NCBI GenBank assembly: GCA_041946755.1
Contig: JBHGBB010000182.1
Span: forward strand, 1 to 7,968
Source of the DNA: JBHGBB01 sp041946755
GTDB taxonomy: Bacteria > UBP4 > UBA4092 > JAOAEQ01
Reading direction: 5' to 3'
Length of the DNA: 7,968 nt
The notes under the pieces are model-generated. The model saw only the letters and a program-made list of their open reading frames with translations, did not search any database and had not been told where the DNA came from. Made by a program: the position numbers and the translations under genes. Below, one piece after another: positions 1 through 5,277 of the stretch (position 1 is the stretch's first letter; each line of letters starts with the position of its first letter).

Positions 1-161
1 GCAACCTGGGCATGGCGATGCAGGGCGGATGGGCCATGCCCAACTATATCCAGAACGCCGGATTCACCTGGGACATCGCCGAGCTGCCCGTGGGACCGGC
101 CGATCCGACCAGTTGGCTCTTCTGGGGCGCGTATGTGGTGAATGTCAACACCGAGCACCCC
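1..161 (+). CDS. ABC transporter solute-binding protein, internal fragment
   Basis: The plus frame through bases 3-161 is open from the window edge and reads like the C-terminal-lobe region of a family 1 extracellular solute-binding protein (MalE/UgpB type, which captures sugars or oligosaccharides for an ABC importer). Recognisable pieces are a GMAMQGGWAMPNY segment, then WDIAELPVGP, then a WGAYVVNVNTEHP segment; in this family a W/G-x-Y-x-V/I-x-N/K-T/S-x-HP run normally leads into an A-A-W helix. Here the resemblance stops right after EHP, and the frame runs through unrelated codons to a stop at 234-236. Both ends are therefore missing: the left by the window, the right by a break near base 161. 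The base composition is much richer in GC than the rest of the window. No signal peptide or ribosome binding site is visible. The family call is by recognition only. Confidence 0.6.
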
Positions 162-170
162 GGACGCATA
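158..170. other. Junction joining two truncated genes
   Basis: Composition and coding content change abruptly here. Left of the point, 102 of 160 bases are G or C and the plus strand encodes a solute-binding protein; right of it, 24 of 60 bases (181-240) are G or C and the minus strand encodes an rRNA methyltransferase. Neither protein ends naturally. The two readings meet within about ten bases. No insertion-sequence end or target-site duplication is visible. An assembly misjoin is the simplest explanation; a real recombination or deletion endpoint is the alternative. Confidence 0.6.
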
Positions 171-1373
171 CCTTGCCTGAGCAAGATATTTATCATCGGA
201 ATCGATTCCGATAACCTGTGCATATCGAGTAGCTAATTCCAGTGAAAGTAATCCGATTCCGCAATAGGTATCGATCGCTACTCGGTTTCCCTTAACCGGT
301 AATTGCAGAACATACTCATATAATTTCTCAGAAACGGTTTTGTTTACCTGCAAGAAGCTCGATACACCAGCAAATCCCAGGTTGATCGGAAACCGGGTAT
401 CGCCGAATAATAGTTCGGTTTTATCTTCGGTCCAGAGATAATCGTTGGGGTCAGCGCTGATATGAATAAACGCGGTGCGAATTGAAGGAATCTGGTTCAG
501 TTGTTTAGCAAATCGGGTTAATTGCGGCTCCTTCTTTTGGCAAATCACTAATCCTACTGCCGGGATACCGGAAAATGAACGGAGGATAAGATATCGTAAC
601 CATCCTTGTTGAGCATCAGGCGATTTGGTCGCATAACTGGGTGCGATATCTTCAGGAGTAAATACTTGATTTAATATTTCTACTACCGGTAATAGAATCT
701 GCTGTAAATCCTCATCTAAAATCAAACAAGTAGATATCGGCACAATTCGTTTATATGAATTCCGGTAATGCAATCCAGCAGCGATTCTACCATTATCGAC
801 AGTTAATGGGAACGTGACTTTATTTCGATACCCAAACTCTGAGCCGGAGATTACCTCATTCGGTAATAAAGCAGTCCCAAGTCCTAAGTCTTGAGTCGTA
901 AGTTTTTGACTTCGGACTTCGGACTTCGGACTAAAGACTGATTTTGCGATATGCTGCAAGGCATCGGTAACGGTTTGCCGTTTATATTCCAGTTGACTAG
1001 TATACGCCAGATGCTGCAATTGACACCCCCCGCATCCTGATTGCGGATTGCGGATTGTGGATTGTGGATTGTTTATTTCGGATGATGATTGATTGTTTAT
1101 CGATTTTAATTCCGCATTCCGAAATCCGAAATCCGAAATTGCGAAGTGCGGGCAGGGGGGCTGAATCCGATGCGGTGATGGGTGGATCAATTCAACCAGT
1201 TCAGCGCGGGCCATATTCCGATGTCGTTCGATAACCTTAATCGTACATCGTTCACCAGGTAGCGCGCCGGTAACGAAAATAACTTTATTTTCATATCGGG
1301 CGATACCTTCTGCATGAGACGATAATCCGGTGATTTCAACTGCAAACGGTTCAATCGGTAAGTTAAGTGGCAT
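165..1373 (-). CDS. rlmD: 23S rRNA (uracil-5-)-methyltransferase, RumA/RlmD type, 3' truncated
   Basis: SAM-dependent C5 methylation of a uridine in 23S rRNA is the expected activity. The frame starts at ATG 1373 and about 403 codons of homology remain. Order: a TRAM-like RNA-binding domain (residues about 1-60), Fe-S ligands Cys74, Cys114 and Cys117 (the last two in CGGCQLQH) and Cys216, a GYRNK segment near 182, the FLQVN motif (Gln342), and the SAM motif DTYCGIG at 368-374. Resemblance fades after ARYA (residue 403) at the junction, so the D-P-P-R-x-G region and the catalytic S-C-N-P cysteine are absent; as drawn the product would be inactive. The frame stays open to base 1 through unrelated sequence. 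Two low-complexity insertions (residues about 78-111 and 145-167) are in frame. No clear Shine-Dalgarno precedes the start. The gene lies 71 bp behind the rhomboid gene on the same strand and may be co-transcribed. TrmA or RlmCD specificity cannot be excluded. Confidence 0.85.
873..936. repeat. Inverted 7-bp repeat array, AAGTC family, inside rlmD
   Basis: From 873 the plus strand steps through five units of the form AGTCNNN (873-907: AGTCCCA, AGTCCTA, AGTCTTG, AGTCGTA, AGTTTTT). Then, in the opposite sense, come three exact units ACTTCGG (909-929) and one ACTAAAG (930-936). Each AAGT(C) of the left arm can pair with a (G)ACTT of the right arm at the same 7-base spacing, giving a ladder-like hairpin with 4-5 paired bases and 2-3 unpaired bases per unit and a tip near 904-908. 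It encodes residues about 145-167 of the methyltransferase, between the CGGC motif and GYRNK, a span that looks about 20 residues longer than in E. coli RumA (from memory). The frame is preserved. Confidence 0.8.
1039..1141. repeat. Inverted 7-bp repeat array, GGATT family, inside the Fe-S motif of rlmD
   Basis: The plus strand has five units GATTGYG (1039-1073: GATTGCG twice, GATTGTG twice, GATTGTT), a 40-bp spacer, then four units in the opposite sense (1114-1141: GCATTCC, GAAATCC, GAAATCC, GAAATTG). The right-arm reverse complement is GGATTTC, matching the left-arm phase GGATTGC in five or six of seven bases, so the arms can fold together. The array separates Cys74 from Cys114-x2-Cys117. 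In E. coli RumA the first spacing is C-x5-C; here 39 residues intervene, so about 34 residues (102 bp) have been added without losing frame. The inserted peptide is polar (Asn, Gln, Ser rich), typical of a tolerated loop. Confidence 0.85.
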
Positions 1374-1419
1374 AGAGTAAAGAAAATAGTAATTGTTGTA
1401 ATCTTGTTTTCTTTAAGAA

Positions 1420-1428
1420 ATTATAGCA
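1420..1428 (-). promoter_or_regulatory. Possible extended -10 promoter element for rlmD
   Basis: The minus strand reads TGCTATAAT, a perfect TG-N-TATAAT extended -10, about 47 bp upstream of the rlmD start codon. At the usual distance there is no good TTGACA box, which extended -10 promoters can do without. The element lies between the rhomboid stop and the rlmD start and would allow rlmD to be transcribed separately. It sits in the loop of a weak 8-bp inverted repeat (1405-1412 with 1428-1435). AT-rich spacers produce such matches by chance, so confidence is low. Confidence 0.35.
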
Positions 1429-1444
1429 GAAAACAGCAGGTAAA

Positions 1445-2563
1445 TCAGGTGAGTTTCTTAATGAGATAAGCCACTATACCCCCAAAGATGAATCCGCCGA
1501 TATGGGCGAACCAGCCGATATTCGAGCCGCCGACCATATAATAGAGTATTCCATAAATCACTTGTAATAAGAACCAAGTGCCTAACCAGAGGACAGCAGG
1601 AATATTGATTATCCGACCCCAAAAATATGTTTTTATTTTTGAATAAGGATAAAAGACCAGATACGCGCTCATAATCCCGGAGATCGCGCCACTCGCACCG
1701 ATTGAGGGAAGCTCTGATGTAGGATAGAAATATATATGCATAAAGCCTGCTGCTATACCACAAGTTAAATAGAATCCAAGGTACCCCAAATGCCCAATCC
1801 GGTCTTCAACATTATCGCCAAAAATCCATAAGAAAAACATGTTACCCAGTAAATGCAGAAAACTCCTATGTAGGAAAACCGAGGTGATTAGGGTATAAAA
1901 TGCTTCACCCTGCATGATTCGAACTGGAATCCTTCCGAACTGATCAATGAACGTAACTCCATCTGCGCCTCTGGAAATCTGATATATGAAAGTTAAAACG
2001 GTGATACCGATTATCGATATGTTAACTACTGGAAATCGAGCGGTACTGAGTTTATCCCCGAGCGGAAGAACTATTTTTGGCATGAAGGCTAATGCCGTAG
2101 CATTACCATTCAAGGTATCCCCGATTTCCGCTAGGCTTTGAATATCTTTCGAGGTTTGGTTCGATTCAAGGATTTCTTTCCCGATTTCGGTTACCCGGGG
2201 ATCGACTTTCAGATGCTGGGCGATATCCCGGAGTTCGGATTCATCCACCCAAATCCCTTGGCATGCAGGGCATTTATCAATAAAAACATTTGAATCATAC
2301 CCATAATTGATTTTGGTTAAGGTTTGTTTGCATCGGGGGCATTGACGGAGTGTTTCATCGACGGCATTAGCTGGAACCACCATGCGCGATTTGAATAGTA
2401 CGGGTAACGGTGCTTTCGGTGCTTGATTTTCAACTAAGGCTACAACGGAATACAGCAGGTTGCCGGAATCGAGCCAGATCCCATGGCATTGCGGACATTT
2501 ATCAATAAGTCCATCAAACGATTTACTTTTGGTTAATTCCGTTGCACATGCCGGACATTGCAT
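1445..2563 (-). CDS. Rhomboid intramembrane serine protease with two N-terminal zinc-ribbon modules
   Basis: This 372-residue membrane protein should cleave transmembrane substrates within the bilayer. Residues 3-26 (C3-x2-C6...C23-x2-C26, ending CHGIW-L-D) and 75-101 (C75-x2-C78...C98-x2-C101, ending CQGIWVDESEL) are two zinc ribbons of the zf-TFIIB-like kind. A soluble linker follows (about 110-175), then a six-helix rhomboid core (about 178-370). The core shows the H-x3-N motif (H237, N241), the catalytic serine in GASG (S291) and the dyad histidine in AHIGG (H354), so it looks active. The ATG at 2563 begins directly with the first ribbon (MQCPAC), which supports this start, although no good Shine-Dalgarno is visible. 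Rhomboids with N-terminal zinc-binding modules occur, but what these ribbons bind is unknown. The gene lies 71 bp upstream of rlmD on the same strand. Confidence 0.92.
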   Translation of the reverse strand: MQCPACATELTKSKSFDGLIDKCPQCHGIWLDSGNLLYSVVALVENQAPKAPLPVLFKSRMVVPANAVDETLRQCPRCKQTLTKINYGYDSNVFIDKCPACQGIWVDESELRDIAQHLKVDPRVTEIGKEILESNQTSKDIQSLAEIGDTLNGNATALAFMPKIVLPLGDKLSTARFPVVNISIIGITVLTFIYQISRGADGVTFIDQFGRIPVRIMQGEAFYTLITSVFLHRSFLHLLGNMFFLWIFGDNVEDRIGHLGYLGFYLTCGIAAGFMHIYFYPTSELPSIGASGAISGIMSAYLVFYPYSKIKTYFWGRIINIPAVLWLGTWFLLQVIYGILYYMVGGSNIGWFAHIGGFIFGGIVAYLIKKLT

Positions 2564-2675
2564 AGGATATCGTTATAATAATATCAAAATGTATATTTTA
2601 TTTAGTTAAGTTGTCCTATTACTATATCCTTTTTATCCACGCGCTGCAACTAATTATGAATTTATATTGAATATC

Positions 2676-2693
2676 TTCGTATGAGTATACGAA
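2676..2693. promoter_or_regulatory. Inverted repeat, possible operator upstream of the rhomboid gene
   Basis: TTCGTAT and ATACGAA form a perfect 7-bp inverted repeat around a 4-base centre (GAGT), about 113 bp upstream of the rhomboid start codon. The size and spacing fit a dimeric regulator site, and the position upstream of the presumed promoter is compatible. There is no T-run to suggest a terminator. No second copy was seen in the window, and a chance occurrence is quite possible. Confidence 0.3.
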
Positions 2694-2776
2694 TTGGAAT
2701 AGTCTCTCTCGTCTAAGGTGGATAACCAGTATCTTTGGGTACTTAGAAAAAAGCAGGTAAATTTATCCAATACTAT

Positions 2777-2820
2777 CGGAGTTGCACCGAACGAGATCGA
2801 TCTCGTTCGGTGCAACTCCG
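2777..2820. repeat. 44-bp perfect palindrome
   Basis: The left half (2777-2798, beginning CGGAGTTGCACCG and ending GAGATC) is followed with no spacer by its exact reverse complement (2799-2820). The symmetry continues after one mismatched pair for two more bases on each side (2774-2823). It has no T-run on either strand, so it does not look like an intrinsic terminator. Its GC content is well above the flanks. It could be a small dispersed palindromic element, a protein-binding dyad, or a replication or recombination product; the sequence does not decide. No second copy occurs in the window. Confidence 0.9.
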
Positions 2821-2897
2821 GTACATGATGGTAAAATGAAAAGAATAATGCCGGAATTAAATCGCACCTGAAAAAGTGAGATTCCGGAGGATAGTTA

Positions 2898-2954
2898 ATG
2901 TCGCTAAGAATGATAGAATCAATCGATGATGAGGTAGATATAACTAAATTTTAA
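2898..2954 (+). CDS. Candidate 18-residue small protein or leader peptide
   Basis: A strong GGAGG (2886-2890) stands 7 bases before ATG 2898, and the frame reads MSLRMIESIDDEVDITKF before a TAA at 2952-2954. The product would be short and acidic, with no membrane segment. It is the only plus-strand candidate in the spacer and the best ribosome binding site in the window. Against it: the frame is very short, it is unlike anything I recognise, and no promoter is evident. It could be the remnant 5' end of a lost gene. Two AGTACT palindromes just after the stop (2955-2960, 2974-2979) can pair with each other over a 13-base loop and precede a T-rich stretch. Confidence 0.25.
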   Translation: MSLRMIESIDDEVDITKF

Positions 2955-2993
2955 AGTACTGGAAAAAGGGTATAGTACTACTGTTTAATTTTA

Positions 2994-3046
2994 GGGCGGG
3001 GAAACCCCGCCCCTACCTGGAAGTAAGGGCGAGGTGACCTCGCCCC
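2994..3046. repeat. Tandem pair of GC-rich hairpins, dispersed-repeat type
   Basis: Hairpin one is GGGCGGGG (2994-3001), loop AAA, CCCCGCCC (3005-3012). Hairpin two is GGGCGAGGT (3027-3035), one centre base, ACCTCGCCC (3037-3045). Both right arms continue into the same CGCCCCTACC, so the two are diverged copies about 33 bp apart in the same orientation. On the minus strand each begins GTAGGGGCG. I recall repeats of the form GTAGGGGCG-N-CGCCC as common interspersed palindromes in many environmental bacterial genomes; that is memory, not a search. The GC content contrasts sharply with the flanks. No T-run follows. Confidence 0.8.
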
Positions 3047-3076
3047 TACCGGTCGGAGGCGCAACTTTATCGGAAA

Positions 3077-3159
3077 TAATCTTTTACCATGTGGTAAAAG
3101 ATTAGCGAAAGTGTTTAATTTCTATACAGATTAATTCTTTGCCAAATGGCAAAAAATTA
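3077..3159. repeat. Pair of AT-rich hairpins with one shared design
   Basis: Hairpin one has a perfect 13-bp stem, TAATCTTTTACCA (3077-3089) and its complement (3092-3104), around a 2-base centre. Hairpin two has a 13-bp stem with one mismatch, TAATTCTTTGCCA (3132-3144) with 3147-3159, also around a 2-base centre. The arms match at most positions (TAAT-Y-Y-TTT-R-CCA with an offset), and the stem starts are 55 bp apart, so the pair looks like a duplicated dyad. The 7-mer GCAACTT occurs on both sides (3061-3067 and 3164-3170). A minus-strand transcript leaving the HD-GYP gene would cross both; the first is followed by ATTATTTCC on that strand, a weak terminator tail. Confidence 0.75.
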
Positions 3160-3226
3160 TAAGGCAACTTAATTATAGGACTATTTTTGTTTTCCAATCA
3201 AGTATATCCTGGAAAATGAATTGTAC

Positions 3227-3257
3227 CTGTCTCTATTTCATTAGACGATTGAGACAG
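3227..3257 (-). terminator. Weak inverted repeat downstream of the HD-GYP gene
   Basis: CTGTCTC (3227-3233) and GAGACAG (3251-3257) form a 7-bp stem with a 17-base loop, 34 bp beyond the stop codon of the minus-strand HD-GYP gene. The position suits a transcription terminator, but the loop is long and no U-run follows on the minus strand, so it may only stall polymerase or protect RNA ends. Confidence 0.2.
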
Positions 3258-3290
3258 TAACAGATTAAAATAATTAGTGAACGAAAATGA

Positions 3291-5135
3291 TTAGAACGTA
3301 AATCTCTTTTCCCGGAATAATAAGGTACAAATCTCGACTACTTTCGGGTCATAGAGTTTTTCTTTATTCTTTTCAAGTTCAGCGAGTGCCGGATCGATTC
3401 CCAGTTTCGGTCGATAGGGCCGATGTGAACACATCGCTTCCACCACATCGGCAACCGCGATAATGCGCGCTTCCAAAATAATCTGTTCGGCAGTTAATCC
3501 GTTCGGATATCCGGACCCATCCAATCGTTCATGGTGTTGTAATACGATTTGCGCTACCGGCCAGGGGAAATCGATTCCCTTAAGAATATCAAATCCGCTT
3601 TCAGCATGGATTTGTACCAGTCCGAACTCGATTTTAGTCAATCGGCTCGGTTTCGCTAAGATTTCTGCCGGAATATACATTTTCCCGATATCATGTAATG
3701 TCGCGGCAACGCGAATTCCATCAATCTGCTCTTTAGGTAACTGCATTTCGATGGCGATCGCTTCCGCTAATTTCGCTACTCCCCGTTGATGTCCCGCAGT
3801 ATAAGGATCTCGTTTCTCCACGGTTTCAGCAATCGCTTTCACCGTTCCTTCAAGCGCGCGTTGTACCTGTAGAAAACTTTCGCGTAACGCTTCTTCAGCG
3901 TTTTTCCGATCGGTAATATCCTGGAGGATTCCGATTGAGCTATAGGAAACGCCTTTTTCATCCCGGATTTCGATGGCCGAATCGGCCAGCCATTTCAGTT
4001 CACCGGTTTTAGTTTTAATCAGATAATCCGCCCGCCATTTTTTAAAATCATCCGCCCGAGTTCGATCGACTGCTTCTTCCAGAGTAAGTCCGGCGATTTC
4101 TCCAAACATTACGGTTTTTTGAATTAACTGATGAAATATGCGGGAATCAAACTCTTTGGCAAAATATCCGGTTAAGTGATAAATCCCATCTCCAATAAAG
4201 GGAAAAGTATGCGTAGCATGGTCATGAATATAGGGAACGGCGCCGGCTTGCGTAATTGCATGTCGATATAATTCATGGGTTTGCTGTAATTTCTTTTCCG
4301 CTGATTTCCGGTCGGTAATATCCTGTAATAGACCGAGGGTACCGGTAGGTTTATTCTGCGCATCGCATAGTAGTATAGAAGAATCAGCTATCCAACGCAG
4401 TTCATTCGTTCGAGTACGAATCTGCATATCCGCCCGCCATTTTTTAAGTTCTCCGGCTAGCGAACGTCTCTTGGCTTCTTCGACCGACCAGCCATTGGGA
4501 TTATCGCGCAGAATGGTTTCGATAACAATCTTATCCCAAACCTTAACATGCATTTCCGCCGGTGAAAATCCGGTGAGCTCTTTAATTCTGTCTCCAATAA
4601 AAATATATTTCCGGTTGGCGAAATCAAGCATATACGGTACGGCATCACCTTGACTTATCGCTTCCTGATATAAGGCATGCGTTTTCCGGATGGTATCCTC
4701 GGCAAGCTTGCGATCCGTGATATCTACTCCCGAATTTAAAGTACCGACGATCGTACCGGTCGAATCGTTAATTACCTTATAATGCCAGGCAATAGTCCGT
4801 TCTTTACCTTGTTTGGTGATGATTGGATTTTCGAACTGTTCTTCATGTGATGCCTTTCCGGAAACGATTTGCATAAAGATATCTCGGTCCTGCTCTCGGA
4901 TTCGTTCTGGGATAAAGGTATCGAACCAATTTTTCCCGATGATTTCCGTTATCGGATATCCAAGAAGGTCTGCGGTCTTCTTGTTGATCAACCGGACGGT
5001 TTGATCGGTATTGAGCTCGATAATCATTATTTCGACGATATCAAGATATTGTTGAAATAAATCCTGTTCTATTCTGGCTACTAGCGATTGGTTACTCGAA
5101 TCTGGTCGTAATTTCTTTTTTTGTTTCATATCCAA
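3291..5135 (-). CDS. PAS-PAS-PAS-HD-GYP cyclic-di-GMP phosphodiesterase
   Basis: This cytoplasmic sensor protein is expected to hydrolyse c-di-GMP. Numbering is from the first codon of the open frame at 5141 (616 codons). PAS1 covers about 25-147, PAS2 154-279 and PAS3 288-413, each ending in a DITDRK-type linker; HD-GYP spans about 425-616. Metal and signature residues are present: H451, the HDIGK box (H483, D484), H512, HHE (536-538), DGSGYP (541-546), D565 and RPYR (574-577). No membrane helix is seen. PAS2 and PAS3 are a tandem duplication with a 402-bp period. The start is uncertain: the AGGAG at 5145-5149 lies 3 bases from TTG 5141, 9 from TTG 5135 and 15 from ATG 5129; I favour 5135 on spacing. 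The gene is third in the c-di-GMP cluster, 136-142 bp behind its HD-GYP paralog. The ligands of the PAS domains are unknown. Confidence 0.93.
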   Translation of the reverse strand: MDMKQKKKLRPDSSNQSLVARIEQDLFQQYLDIVEIMIIELNTDQTVRLINKKTADLLGYPITEIIGKNWFDTFIPERIREQDRDIFMQIVSGKASHEEQFENPIITKQGKERTIAWHYKVINDSTGTIVGTLNSGVDITDRKLAEDTIRKTHALYQEAISQGDAVPYMLDFANRKYIFIGDRIKELTGFSPAEMHVKVWDKIVIETILRDNPNGWSVEEAKRRSLAGELKKWRADMQIRTRTNELRWIADSSILLCDAQNKPTGTLGLLQDITDRKSAEKKLQQTHELYRHAITQAGAVPYIHDHATHTFPFIGDGIYHLTGYFAKEFDSRIFHQLIQKTVMFGEIAGLTLEEAVDRTRADDFKKWRADYLIKTKTGELKWLADSAIEIRDEKGVSYSSIGILQDITDRKNAEEALRESFLQVQRALEGTVKAIAETVEKRDPYTAGHQRGVAKLAEAIAIEMQLPKEQIDGIRVAATLHDIGKMYIPAEILAKPSRLTKIEFGLVQIHAESGFDILKGIDFPWPVAQIVLQHHERLDGSGYPNGLTAEQIILEARIIAVADVVEAMCSHRPYRPKLGIDPALAELEKNKEKLYDPKVVEICTLLFREKRFTF

Positions 5136-5144
5136 AATCAATTT

Positions 5145-5149
5145 CTCCT
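5145..5149 (-). promoter_or_regulatory. Ribosome binding site that decides the start of the PAS-HD-GYP gene
   Basis: The minus strand reads AGGAG here, the best Shine-Dalgarno among the large genes in the window, and it overlaps an in-frame TAG stop (5148-5150). The candidate starts TTG 5141, TTG 5135 and ATG 5129 lie 3, 9 and 15 bases downstream. Only 5135 has ordinary spacing; 5129 would need an unusually long spacer but has the stronger codon. Confidence 0.55.
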
Positions 5150-5184
5150 AGCCTTATTATGATTTACGTTTATAGATATAGCAA

Positions 5185-5243
5185 AACCGAAAATCCCGAA
5201 AAAGAAGGTTGGCAACCATAAGGTTATTTTCGGTATTTCGGTT
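5185..5243 (-). terminator. Two-step hairpin between the two HD-GYP genes
   Basis: An outer 8-bp stem (AACCGAAA 5185-5192 with TTTCGGTT 5236-5243) and an inner 7-bp stem (CCGAAAA 5196-5202 with TTTTCGG 5227-5233) are separated by a small internal loop. The loop contains GGTTG-G-CAACC (5207-5217). On the minus strand the outer arm runs into TTTTGC, a short U-tract, so it could attenuate transcription after the upstream HD-GYP gene, 35 bp beyond its stop. The repeated CCGAAA units at near-regular spacing in opposed arms recall the heptad arrays in rlmD, and this may be a degenerate relative. The two readings are not exclusive. Confidence 0.4.
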
Positions 5244-5277
5244 CGATATTTGGGATATATCAGGTTCTCCCGCGACT

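Larger units (their letters stand above)
2564..3290. other. 727-bp spacer without a conventional gene, rich in palindromes
   Basis: This is the largest gap between genes and separates the c-di-GMP cluster from the rhomboid/rlmD pair. It is AT-rich except for islands of perfect symmetry, listed separately: a 7-bp-stem hairpin (2676-2693), a 44-bp palindrome (2777-2820), two GC-rich hairpins (2994-3045), two AT-rich hairpins (3077-3159) and a weak inverted repeat (3227-3257). The only coding candidate is an 18-codon frame at 2898-2954. A repeated AGTACT (2955-2960 and 2974-2979) follows it. The minus-strand promoter of the rhomboid gene should lie in about 2564-2660, where several AT-rich -10-like strings occur but none stands out. 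Confidence 0.8.

Noticed and set aside
162..236. Continuation of the plus-strand solute-binding reading frame, including an IIGIDSDN segment
   Set aside because: The segment is an artefact of an 18-bp palindrome (195-212) that reads IGIDSD on both strands; the true coding strand is minus, where it belongs to the methyltransferase SAM-binding region.
873..1141. Heptad arrays considered as a CRISPR array
   Set aside because: The units are 7 bp with no unique spacers, lie in an open coding frame, and occur in two orientations.
2777..2820. Palindrome considered as an intrinsic terminator
   Set aside because: No T-run follows on either strand, the stem has no natural loop, and no gene ends nearby.
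3463..3789. Plus-strand 108-codon frame over the HD-GYP region
   Set aside because: It is an antisense shadow of a strongly conserved catalytic domain and shows no recognisable motif or ribosome binding site of note.
5142..5277. c-di-GMP riboswitch considered in the gap before the second HD-GYP gene
   Set aside because: Only a simple two-step hairpin is seen; I could not find the conserved aptamer core of either known c-di-GMP class, and the hairpin is close to the end of the upstream gene.
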